From Macrothele yani (lineage: Eukaryota; Arthropoda; Arachnida; Araneae; Macrothelidae): 64,000 nt of DNA. Of this stretch, positions 45,503 to 56,123 are shown piece after piece. Every line of letters begins with the position of its first letter. Position 1 is the stretch's first letter. The position numbers were made by a program, and so were the translations under genes. The stretch is taken from assembly GCA_039090855.1 (NCBI GenBank), contig CM076990.1, forward strand, positions 202,125,232-202,189,231, read 5' to 3'. Under the pieces are notes generated by a model. That model saw nothing but the letters and a program-made list of their open reading frames with translations, had not been told where the DNA came from and ran no database searches.

Positions 45503-48500
45503 GACCCTTTCCATCTCAATTCAGGCAGGGGGTGTCAGTTGAACACCTACAATTTTTTTGAAAACATTCTGGTAGCTACTCCTAACAGAGGTGTAAAGTA
45601 CTGCAAAAGAATTTTTCACAAAATTTTTTGTTTGAGCGAGCTACAGCATTTTGAAAATAAGCAAAAAATACACCTGTGACGAAAATAATGTGAAACACCA
45701 AATTTTTAAATGTACACTGCTCGGTAGAGACTTGAATTTTTTTATTTTGAATATTGAATTGGCCTTTCCTTATATTCACAGAAATCAATCAAAGGAATAT
45801 TGCTAGATGGCAAAAAAAAAAAAAAAAAAAAAGTCTATATTTATTACAAAAAATTTTAATTTTCCACAAATTTAGGATTTTTTTTTTTTTTTTTTTAAGA
45901 AAAAGACTTATCAGGCGGGTAAGTGTGCCAACCTGCACTCTTACTAGGGTTGTCTTAGCAGTAATTTTATTTTTATCCTGTGATGTATGCTACTCATAAA
46001 ATTAATTTTTAAAATATACAAAATTTCAAAAAATCAACATTTTTGAATTTCAATATCTCCAAAACCCCATTTTTAAAAATTCTGAAATTTTGTCCAAATA
46101 ATTTCCTAATGGTAGGTAGTTAACTGGGGGAATCAGGTTACTGGATTTTTGCCTTGAAATTTTCCTACAAATTTTTGAAAATGCACTTCTCTCCTGTTCC
46201 AAACCTCACAGTTGGGTTATTATTAAAAAAAAAAAAAAAAACTTTGAAAGATATTTCTGAAAAGTTTACCTGAGTATATATTCCAAATTGCAGTGTCAAT
46301 CTATATTTTAAAGTCATTTTCATGATTTTAATAATTGTCACCTAAGTACATGTTTAATTGTTTTTTAAATCCATAGTCTGTACACATACAATAAGGATCT
46401 CAGTTGCAGTTAAGATTCAATTTCTATTTACATAAGAAAAAAGGCCTAAAAAAATATTATGAGCTTACCATCATAACTACAAATTATTCAAACTGAGAAA
46501 AGCTGCTGGGTTTTATTAATTTCCTTCTCATCAAAGGTATGATGTCGTGCAGAACGTCCAACAGAAGTTGGGGCAGAACGTCCAACCTTTAGAAGTACAA
46601 GGGCACTGGACCTGTTTTCTTGCCACATTCTTCTGCCCACCAAAAACCTCTGGTTGGTCCATGAGGGTGCATGAAATACTGTTATGTCCTCGAATGCTTT
46701 AGATATGTTTGTAATCTGTCCCATCGATCCACCAGTTATCATCATAAATGCATCCTATAAATTATCCTATTTGAAAATCATTCACAGAAAATGGGTTCTT
46801 TTTTTGTTGGCTTGAAAATTGCACTGCTTTATGTGGGCGCTGGACTGTTCTGGCCATTGATGGTTTATTACCTTGTACTAACCAGGAATGCTGTGACTGT
46901 ATTCCAACAACAGATTTTACTGTATCACACTCTTCTACTTTGCTGGTTTGATAGGATTGAACTTCACAAGTTGTGAGGAGTAGAAGTTTAGTCTTTGGGA
47001 TCAAGGGGGAGACAGTTTCAACAAATGAAGGTGTATCTCTTATAGCTTGTTAAGCTTCTTTCTGTAAGTTGAATTTAGTAGCAAAATGTTTGCACAGGCC
47101 ACCCACACCATCACATGCGCTCTTGCATTGGCCTGTGGCTGAGAAAATGCACTTCCTTGTTACATTTGGGTCCCCCTTCATAAGTTCATAGAACTGATAT
47201 TTGTTTTTGAAGTGCCCAGCTGTTCCATCTGAGATGTAAACAATTGTTTTAAATTCTTTCAAAGGACAAGTCTTAGCAATTTCACTTTTTATGAGCAGAA
47301 TGGCACACAGAGCATGTGCTGTGTATGGCTTATATCATTGCATGCTACCACAAAATACTTAGTCTCATTTGGAAAGCATGCAATGCAAGTAAAGAGTGAG
47401 ATCTGGACATTGTTTGCCAGTAGTAACTTTGCACTTCATCAGGTAGAATTACAGATCAGTTTTGAGCAAAGTCAAAGTGCAACACCAACACTGGACTATG
47501 TGCTGCAGACTGTTTAGCTTTTGCTATCCCATTTCTCTGGATCCGCTCATTATAAATTACACAAGAGTTTCTTCCCTCTCGATATCCCCCACCTTCAGTA
47601 GCTCTTATTTTCATTGACTCCCCCAATGACTCTCAAGCAGCCTCAATAGGTGTTTTCACAGTACTCCATAAAAATTGCACCGGGCAGTACCATTTTCAGT
47701 GCCACAGCTTTGGAAAATCAAACTTTGAAATCATAGCAGCTGCAGTTTAGCCCAAAAATTACCGCAAATTGCAGTTTACCCATGAGTCAAAAATTGCCCA
47801 AGTTTCATAAAATCATTCACCACCATTTTCACTGTTACTAATTTTTTCTTGCCATTTTTGGATTTAGTCACATTTGGCGACTTGGTGAATGCTTAGTGCG
47901 AGCCCTGCCAGGAATTGTGTTCTCCTGCTATTAAAAATTTACTGAATAATGTTTACAGTTCTCATTTTTTCACTGAATTCAAACATTTGAAAAAAAAAAG
48001 TGCCATTTTTCAAAAATTGAAAAAAAAAAAAAAAGAAAAGAAAAAAGAAATTGAAAAAAAAGTGTCATTTTCAAAAATATGTAAGAAAATTTCAAGGCAA
48101 AAATCCAGTAACCTGTCTCCCCCAGTAAACTACCTACCATTAGGACATTGTTTGAACAAAATTTCAGAATTTTTAAAAATGGGGTTTTTGAGATATTGCA
48201 ATTCAAAAATGCTTTTTTTTTAATTTTGTATATTTAAAATTTTTTTTTATGAGTTACAAGCATCACAGGATAAAAATAAAATTACTGCTAAGACAACCCT
48301 AATAGGGGTGCAGGTTGGCACACTTACCCACCTGATAAAGTCTTTTTCTTTAAAAAAGAAAAAAATCCTAAATTTGTAGAAAATTAAAATTTGTTGTGAT
48401 AAATATAATTTTTTCTGCCATCTGGCAACATTCGTTTGATCAATTTCTGTGAATTTGAAGAAAGGCCAATTCAATAGCTTCAAAATAAAAATAAAAATTC

Positions 48501-48746
48501 AAGTCTCTACCTGTTATAGTTCAGGAGCAGTGTGCACTTAAAAATTTGTGTTTCACATAATTTTCGTCACAAGTGTATTTTTTGCATATTTTCAAAATGC
48601 TGTAGCTTGACCAAAAATTTTTTTTATGAAAATTCCTTTTGCGGTACTTTACACCTCTATTAGGACTAGCTACCATAATTTTTTCAAAAAATTGGAGATG
48701 GTCAACTGACACATGTTGGACAGGTGTGCCGGAATTGAGATAGGTC
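45503..48746 (-). mobile_element. DNA transposon with ~700-bp terminal inverted repeats, family unassigned
   Basis: The first ~700 bp (45503-~46210) are repeated inverted at ~48055-48746. Matched landmarks include 'ccatctcaattc' (45510)/'gaattgagatagg' (48732), 'gaggtgtaaagtactgcaaa' (45589)/'gcggtactttacacctctat' (48641), 'tggcacacttacc' (48316) with its complement at 45917, and 'caaggcaaaaatccagtaac' (48093) with its complement at 46139. The 4-bp ttct flanks both ends (45499-45502, 48747-48750) and may be the target duplication. The ~1.8-kb centre contains minus-strand coding remnants (46488-47520). Arms differ by scattered substitutions and A-run lengths, so it is not recent. Confidence 0.88.
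46488..47520 (-). pseudogene. Unidentified transposon protein, SDGTAGHFKN-type
   Basis: Minus strand. 47520-47290 in shifted frames reads a sheet-forming VQISLFTCIACFPNETKYFVVAC stretch. 47262-47050 reads FKTIVYISDGTAGHFKNKYQ, FYELMKGDPNVTRKCIFSAT and GQCKSACDGVGGLCKHFATK. Frames at 47004-46488 continue with KLLLLTTCEVQSYQTSK and lower-similarity sequence. The pattern 'I-SDG-A-QFKNK...F-AT-HGK-ACDG-GG--K' occurs in uncharacterised proteins scattered through arthropod genomes, and the strand-Asp arrangement suggests an RNase H-like nuclease (inference). It is the only coding material in the long-repeat transposon, so it is the best candidate for its transposase. Confidence 0.6.
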
Positions 48747-48824
48747 TTCTCTACAATTCAGTGTTAGAACATCTATAGCACAAGCCACAACTGTTCGTAA
48801 TTTATGTGCATACAATTATAGTCA

Positions 48825-48927
48825 TAATAGGTTGCTTACCTTTTGTACACATTTCCTTGCACGTTTTATTTATTATTATTTAATAAAACGTGCAAAGAAA
48901 TGTGTACAAAAGGTAAGCAACCTATTA
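48825..48927. repeat. ~100-bp near-perfect hairpin abutting hAT-2
   Basis: 'taataggttgcttacctttt' at 48825 and complement 'aaaaggtaagcaacctatta' ending at 48927. Arms are ~45 nt with one mismatch; the loop is AT-rich. The right edge coincides exactly with the left end of the hAT at 48928. Confidence 0.92.
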
Positions 48928-48959
48928 CAGGGAGTGTAGCAATCTTTCAGAAAAAAGCA

Positions 48960-50340
48960 GGAACAAAAGTAGGAATTCCACAAAAAAAAAAAAATGTAGG
49001 TAAAAAGTAGGAATTTTCAAAATGTACTGCAAAGAGCAAACTAATGCATACTAGTGCAAAGAACCAATTATCAGAAAGTATATTTCTCACTATGTAGTAT
49101 GCTATGCATAAATATTAGCCAATTCCCTTTGAGAAATGTCCACTCTAGAATTTTTGAAGAGTAAAAATATTTGAAATCCTCCTTTTCTGAAGTATCTCCC
49201 TCTGAAAAGTAATATCAATGATTCATCAATAATAAGTGGTTGCATTTTATTAAAAAGTTTAGCAGTCTCAATCTGTTGCAGTTATGCTATGTCAAACAAA
49301 CATCTTAACATGCTATCATCAATATCCAAAAATGTAACATATTGTCGCTGGTATTTGAAAACAGAAACTTATACATATATAAAACACTTAATAAGATTTT
49401 ACTAAAAACACGGCATACCTTTCATTTTGCCCTGATTTGCTGATGTCCTGGTTGAACATGAAGTTCCTTTTGTTTACCAAAGATGGATGCTTTACAAAAG
49501 CAGGTACTGAGTTGAGTTTTTAGAGTTGTTTCTGTTAACAGTTTTTCTGTTGGATCTCAGAAGCTCGCCTTAGACAATCCCATTACAATCCCACCACTAA
49601 CAAAACATATCCTCAAGCTGAGCTTTGGAGTAGGAATTGGAGTTTGTTCTGCTTCATAATATTCTATTTTTGATTGCACATCATTGTACAGAACCCACTT
49701 TTAATAATCAATAACCTCTTACTCCAAAAGAGACTCTGCAAGATGGCAGGCATGATGCATTCGTTCTAACCTGATCACACAAGTTCTTTTAGGACAAATA
49801 TTTTGGTTCCCAAGTGCTACAAATAATAATAACAAGCTAATTAATGTGTTGTAAGCCATTTGCCTGTGAATTAAGAGTTTCTCACCAATTTTGGCATTTT
49901 TCAGAGGTCTGGCAAGGATAATATTGAATGATGGTTCATAATTCACTGACAATATTGGGCCATCCAAATAGTGATTCATCCTCTAAACTGAAGTTTCTAG
50001 AATGGAATCTGGTAGACAGTTTGACATGCATGAACTGTGACAGTGTTTTCTACAAACACTTCATATAAGTTTTGACTTGTGATCGTTGCATTATTTCCTT
50101 TCTGGAGCTCCTGAAGGACACTGTCTCAAATGCACTTTATCCAGAGACATATTGAATACACAGGTCCACTTTACACTGAATAGTTAAACTGAATAGTTAA
50201 ACTGAATGCCTAACCAACATAAGCCACAACCTTATCTCGAACTGATTTGCATAAATGTGCACAAGCTTGGTTTGCATACCGTAAACACAAATTAGTGTCC
50301 ATCAGAAAAACAACAGAACTTTTGCTTAGACCCAATATGA
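48960..50340. other. hAT-2 3' region, non-coding or unrecognised
   Basis: Between the left end of hAT-2 and the coiled-coil frames. An 86-codon frame at 49719-49979 on the minus strand could be a leftover of element coding but has no recognisable motif. A small tandem 'ctgaatagttaaa' triplet lies at 50176-50206. Confidence 0.4.
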
Positions 50341-50358
50341 TCCTTAATTTTTGAAAAT

Positions 50359-50862
50359 TTACTTATGTTTTTTAGTTACTGATTCAAGTTCAGTCTCAAT
50401 ATATTTTAGCTTCTGCTGAGTTTTGTCCATAAGCTCCATATTTTCTCTTAATTTCTTTGTACCAGCTTCAATAATTGAATTTGCAATAGATGCCTCTTTC
50501 ATATTCTTAGCAATTATTGCCTTCTTGAGCCTTTCAGTTCCTTCATCAAGCAATTTTTGCCCAAGCTGGACTTCAACCTTAAGCTAACCTTCTTTTACAG
50601 TTAAATTTTTAATTTCCAACTCCAAATCTATCTTTCTTTTCAGCTACACATTTTTTTCTTTAATTTCAATTTCTTCTGCCTCTTTTTGCTTCCTGGCTTG
50701 CTCCACACATTTTTTCTGATATTCTAAATCAGCCTGATAAGATGCATGAGCTTCACTAACAAATTTCAACATTAGCTGAGTAATTGGAATATTAAAAATG
50801 CAATTCCCACTTCTTCTGATTTTGTCCTTCACAATTCTTACACCCACAATAGTTTTTTTCAT
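50359..50862 (-). pseudogene. Coiled-coil tail frames downstream of hAT-2 transposase
   Basis: 50862-50644 reads MKKTIVGVRIVKDKIRRSGN, then LMLKFVSEAHASYQADLEYQ and KKCVEQARKQKEAEEIEIKE. 50553-50359 reads LDEGTERLKKAIIAKNMKEA, SIANSIIEAGTKKLRENMEL and DKTQQKLKYIETELESVTKK. A Lys/Glu-rich heptad pattern predicts a long coiled coil. It directly follows the transposase on the same strand, so it is either the C-terminal extension of the transposase or a second protein of the element. A Lys-rich tail at the same place in hAT-1 (30357-30819) supports a shared architecture. Confidence 0.6.
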
Positions 50863-50897
50863 TTAACTGACATCAATCTTTGGTTAGTAAAGCATTA

Positions 50898-52817
50898 TTA
50901 ATGGAAAAGGCCAAGCTCAACATCAGCATTTTCATGGAAAAGGGTAAGACAAGTTGTAACAAGTTTGACTAAATGTCCATACTTTGGTTTCCCGGTATCA
51001 GTATCTACGATCTGAAAATTTTTGCACCAGTATATGTCAGCTTGCTGGTAGTTCACATTTTGCATTGACACACCACTGATAATCTCTTCAGATTTGATAA
51101 AATAACCATTGATCTTCTTTAATTTGTACTTTCTCCATTCTTGCAAAATGGTATCAGTTTCAAAGGTTTTAAAGTTACACACAGCCTACTAATGGCGTGC
51201 TCTGTGTTTGTACTGTCCTTCATTGATGGATTCAGAACTCGAAGATCTTTTAGAATCTGACAGTCAAGTGACAATTTTTTTTTTGTAGATATTCTGCCAT
51301 TTTGGAAAAACATTGTTGGAAATTGTGCAGCACTTTTTGAACTTGATTTTCTGAAAGAGTATGCAACAGCTTCTTAGCTCCTATTCCAACATCCATCTTC
51401 CTTAAGGGAAGTACATTTTCTCGTTTTGTGACATCTATGTGCTGTAACTCTGCACCCTCCTTGTTTAAAATAACATCATCTTTCAAAAATTTTCTTAAAA
51501 TACCTAACAATAGATCACTGGCTTTGCTGTACAATACATGATCTAATGGCCCTTCTGTTTGGAAAAGAGCAAGAAATTCAACATAGATTGGCATCAGAGA
51601 TAAAATAAACCTGAGATACACCAACGTTGTTGAATCCTGGAGACAACTTCGAATTCTCCTACATCGGGGGAATTTAGAACATCCTTAAACCCTTTCTTTT
51701 CAATCAATTTGAAGTACTCTTTCAGTACATCAAACTGCTCCACAATTCTGTGGATCACAGGTTCTAATGTCAATCAGCATGAGTTAACATGATGAAGAAG
51801 GAAGTGCTGTTCAACATCCAAGAGTTGCTGAATAGATTTGAAATCCTCTCGCCAGGCTGCGCTTGCTTTAAAGAAAGAAAATATGTCACTTGCAAATTCA
51901 TCTACATTTAGATCTAACACAAACAAACCTTGAGAAAAGGCATTACGAGCAGTATGTAATGGGCAAGTGTCAACACTAACAAGTTCTTCAGCACCATGCA
52001 GCTTCAACTCTTCATTCACCTTCCTTTGTAGTGCTTTGTTCACATTTGGCCCATCCATTGAGAGCATAAGTAACTTATCTAAAGGCAGTTTTTTATTTCG
52101 TAGTATTGTCAACAGGCAATGCTATTTTAATAGTCTCTGCATCTGCATGGCCTAAAAATTCACTTGATAATTATACAGTTTTGACCCTGCTTTCTAAAGG
52201 CCCAAAATTTAAGAAAGACATCAAATTGTTTTTTCACCTGAATGGTTGTTGTTTCATCAAAGGTGATGCTGTACATACCTTTATTATCAGTACACTTTCT
52301 TATTTCACTTGTTAACTCTTGATCAAAGTATTTGGCAAGACAATGGGAAATTATGTAGGAAACTTTCCTTTCACTAAGACACATTATCTCAGCAATAGGA
52401 TCATTGGTAAACATCATCTGGAAGACATCTGTGCAAGCAAATGAAAAGTTTGACCTTGCTACTTTTAAACACCAAATGGCTTCAGCCTTGGTACTCTGTT
52501 GGTCCAGGCTGAACTGCAAACACAAACTAGATGCAGCACTTGCCTGCTTATGTGTGTCCGGTAACAAATGTGTTACTTTAACTGCATTTTCTCTTCTGAA
52601 TATGTTTCTGTTTTGATGAATGATTTATTATCTGATGCCTTCCACAATTTGCTATGGAAAATGATGTCTTACACAACAAGCAGTATGCTTCATATTCATT
52701 ATTCCCTTGTGTGCACCAGGATACAATTTTATCTTTGTTGAAATCATCAGTGTTCAACCAGGATGTCTGAAACTTTGTCTTTCCACGTGGCATTTCACTA
52801 AAAAGAGAAAGAAACAA
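50898..52817 (-). pseudogene. hAT transposase with BED zinc finger (hAT-2)
   Basis: 52817-52578: MPRGKTKFQTSWL then YEAYCLLCKTSFSIANCGRH and HSSKQKH, a BED-type C2H2 finger with CxxC and HxxxxxH retained. 52567-52160: ACTDVFQMMFTNDPIAE, KVSYIISHCLAKYFDQEL and MYSITFDETTTIQVKKQFDV, the catalytic FDETT region. 52112-51774: LPLDKLLMLSMDGPNVNKAL (second Asp) and SVDTCPLHTARNAFSQGLFV. 51624-51250 and 51182-50898 carry the helical C-terminal part. Breaks at ~52130, ~51770, ~51640 and ~51240 make it a pseudogene, yet the order is complete. Confidence 0.83.
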
Positions 52818-53529
52818 AGGTTATGTAATCAACTGTCAGTAATACCACAAAAAATATCAAATAATATCATTTTTTAAACATGTAAAGAACATAAGAAAAT
52901 TATTGCACAGCAATAGTAAATTCCAGAACATTTAAAATATATCTGGATTCTGAACTACACTGCAAAAGTTCCAGCCAATGAATGAATGCGCTGAGGGTTT
53001 AGTGTAATTTTACACTCGACTGTGAAATGCTTTTCAACATGCCAGAAGAAAGCCACAGAAAACACCTTGCTTTTGGGGTGGGGAGGTTTTAGCAGACAGA
53101 AGGACAAGTTGTAAACAATGGCTGAAGATAGACAGTAATAAGTATCATATGTTATATATTTCTGTTACTACTTCATTAAGCATACATGCACCAATAATGT
53201 AATATAAATTTTAATTGAAATCAGACTTGTTTTACCAAAGTAATTGGGTAAAAGTATGTTAACTAAAAGCCAGAGCATAAATGCTTCAACCTACAGTTGG
53301 AGCAGTGGCATACTGATATGCTCCGCAACTCCCGCATTGTGGGAGGGGCCTGTGGCCTAAGCTGAAAAACAAAAAAATCATTATTTGGAGAAACTTTATA
53401 TGAAACTGAAGAGAATAGCCCCAGAACTTTGCCAGCATCTTTTTAAAAAAATACAAAAAAAGAAAAGCACTTTGTTTTCTAAGATTTTATTTTCAATGAA
53501 TAAGTAAAATCTTCAGCAATCATTTTTGC
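52818..53529. other. Unclassified sequence inside hAT-2
   Basis: AT-rich, no coding. The block 53290-53370 ('gcagtggcatactgatatgc...gggaggggcctgtggcc') resembles the start of another hAT-type element but I cannot find a partner end. Confidence 0.35.
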
Positions 53530-54443
53530 GGTTTTAGAGTTTATATTAAAAATCAAAATCAAAGAAAACCTAATTTACTCTTACGCCCCTAGAGGAAATT
53601 CTATGTGTAACCTGAAAAAGTTACCAAACCTAAAATAGTCTTCGACATAAATTGAATCAAATGGTAAAACCATTTTTTCAATCGGATGTTTAGAAGCAAA
53701 TATATAGAATAAAATGCATTTTGAATTTGATATCATCTGCATTTACACCCTCCAGCGCCGAAATTATGCATCATAAAAAATATGAGATAAAGGATCATCA
53801 TTTGTACATTTCAAGCTTCCAAAATTGGGGAGTCAAGGGCTCATCAGGCCTTTTTGCCTTTTCCCTCTGTATCCCAGTTGTTGCAGAAGATATTGACTGT
53901 CAAGATGTGAAACTTAATTATTAATATAATGATTGCGCATGAACTCTGTAACAATTAAATTGCATTAATAAAAAAAAAAAAAGAATTTTTTGAATCGGCC
54001 TAAGAGTTGTAGAGATATGGTGTCCACAGACAGATGGAAGGATGGGCAGGCAGACAAACCGGTAACATACCGTATATACTCGTGTATAGGTCGACATTTT
54101 TTAATGAAATATTTAGGCTGAAATTAGGGGGTTGTACTATACATGGAAAATATTTCTGATAGGTTGAAAACCAAAATTTTGATGGCTTATGGAAAAGTGC
54201 GTACTTAGCCCTTTGCGCCATCAGTTCATTTGCATCCTCGGAAAAGATTTTTTTTTTTTTTTTTTTAATTTATACACAAGGTAGGTAGGTATACAAAAAC
54301 TGCAGATATCCACATAAAAATTGGGGGGGGGGGGGGGGTCGACTTATACACAGGATATACAAAAACTGAAAATATTCAGATAAAATTCGGGGGTTGACCT
54401 ATATACGGTAAGCAAGATCTTTTTTTTAAAAAAAAATAAATGC
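53530..54443 (+). repeat. Truncated copy of the 35381-37274 array element
   Basis: 53570-53830 follows 36900-37160 closely ('catctgcatttacaccctcc', 'tcatcatttgtacatttcaa'). After an unrelated stretch, 53980-54070 follows the array's exit sequence ('aatcggcctaagagttgtag', 'gacaaaccggtaacata'), continuing after the inserted MITE with 'agcaagatctt'. It therefore holds one to two monomers and the right end only. Confidence 0.8.
54070..54408. mobile_element. Tigger-type MITE
   Basis: Ends 'ccgtatatactcgtgtatag' and complement of 'ggttgacctatatacgg', flanked by TA (54068-54069, 54409-54410). 339 bp, non-coding, with internal near-repeats of 'gtcgacttatacac' and 'gatatacaaaaactg'. The termini match those of the pogo/Tigger element at 8028, which could have mobilised it. 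Its excision would restore 'ggtaacata agca', as in the intact array element at 37240. Confidence 0.92.
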
Positions 54444-54499
54444 TAGGAAGCTTGAAATGAATGCAAAAACTTATGGGACCGGGGATATTTAACATTGCT

Positions 54500-55380
54500 G
54501 GAGAGCGGGAACATTGCGCGCTTGGGGGGTACGGGAGAAATCTTTGTTCTGTCCGACTCCAGTTTTGAATATTCCCCCCCCCCCTATTTTCATGCTGAAA
54601 TGCAAATTTTTATGCAGTAAAATGTTATTTAACAATCATACTGGACAGAGGCAACATTGCGAGAAGAAAGAAATTATGATTACGGAACAAATCTGAACTC
54701 CATCGACCTTCCGTTTTCGAAAGTTTCGTGAAAATGAATTCCGTCCCCCGACGAACACCTTGCCCCCATCTCCCCAAAAATTTCTGTTCACTTGTGCAGC
54801 AATCTCTCAAATGACCAAAATAATAATGAAAAAGGTGGAATTCTTCGAATTCGCGAAAGAAGATCACGAGGAAGTTTTCGCGGCATCTAACTTCAGTTTT
54901 TGCAAATTGTTGCCTACAGTTTCAAGATGAAATACTAATATTTTATTTATGCAATAAAATGATATTTAACAAGACAAGATGTTGCCTTTGTTTCCTTGTT
55001 TAACAAGGAAGAAGAAATTATGATTATGGAACATTTCCTTGTTTAACAAGGAAACAAAGGCAACATCGGGAGAATAAAATTATGATTATAGCAAAAACTT
55101 TTGCTCCGTTTAACTACCGTTTTCGGAAGTTTTGAAACACGAAATACCTTCACCAGACGGAAAACGACCCCCTCGCTCCAATTCTCTTTAGTTTTACACT
55201 AATTTAAAATTACATTTAACAATACTGGACACAAACACATCAGGAGAGAGAGAGAGAAAAAAAAAAGATTACGGCAAAATTTTTTACTCTGTTTAACTAC
55301 CATTTTCCAAAGTTTTGAAACATGAAATACCGTTATGTTCCCAGACGATATTATTTTGCAACAGCAAAAAAACAACAACA
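54500..55380 (+). repeat. Three degenerate ~250-bp tandem units
   Basis: Units begin near 54615, 54945 and 55205 with 'aaaatgatatttaacaa', followed by 'gaaattatgattacggaaca', 'ccgttttcgaaagttt' and a 'gaaataccttcaccagacg'-like segment. The second unit contains a 33-nt-arm hairpin (54978-55067). The 'aatgaccaaaataataatga...gaattcgcgaaagaagatca' end of the first unit recurs at 18180-18275 and 61440-61540. Confidence 0.7.
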
Positions 55381-55619
55381 ATAGCATATATATATATATA
55401 TATATATATAGGGATGTAAGGTCAGGTGATGCGTAACATCACAGCCTCTCCTTGACAAATGTCAACCCCGCCTTCTCGTGGTGCATCCTGTTCCCACTAA
55501 AGGGGCTCTGACGACCGCCCATAGCGGTATAACTATACCATCGGGATTAGAGGAAATTCTATCCCACACTCACCAACCCGCTTGGCCAGCGTGGTGAGTT
55601 ATGGCCAAACCCCTCCAAA

Positions 55620-56123
55620 ATGATTCCACAACTTAAATCTTGGCCCTCAGTCTCCGGCAGCTGGAATGTACCTGGCCAAGGCAGCGGCCAGTGCGACATG
55701 AAGGCAGAGGGTGCTAAGAATCCCCGGAGAACCGGACTAGGCTGCCATCTGATGCTGACCTTGGCTACTTACAATGGACGCTCTCTATCTTCTGATTCAA
55801 GGCTTCTTGAATTGGAAGAGGAACTACAAAGGATCAAGTGGGACATCGTGGGGCTAAGTGAAGTAAGGAGAAAAGGAGAAGATCTCATCGAACTGAAAAG
55901 TGGACATCTCTTCTACTATCGTGGGACAGATACTGGCAGAACTAGTGGTGTTGGATTTATAATAAACAAGAAACTGAAGGATAAAGTTGTAGAAGTTGAA
56001 AGTTCCTCTGACAGAGCTGCACGACTTGTTATCCAACTCTCGAAAAGATACCAGGCTCAGATTATTCAAACTTATGCGCCCACCACAAGTCATCCTGAAG
56101 AAGAAATTGAAAGAATTTTATGA
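55620..56123 (+). pseudogene. RTE endonuclease domain, N-terminal part (copy 1)
   Basis: The probable start is the ATG at 55698 (MKAEGAKNPRRTGLG). The endonuclease begins at LTLATYNGRS (catalytic Asn), then VGLSEVRRKGEDL (catalytic Glu), FYYRGTDTGRTSGVGFI and IIQTYAPTTSHPEEE. The frame ends at RIL because of a one-base shift near 56100. The other RTE copy shows that the protein should continue into EEFYEEI. The following frame picks up at exactly that point. Confidence 0.88.

Noticed and set aside
50898..52817. Host zinc-finger BED gene with exons
   Set aside because: Breaks between the frames lack consistent GT-AG borders, and the whole lies between hAT termini with a target duplication.
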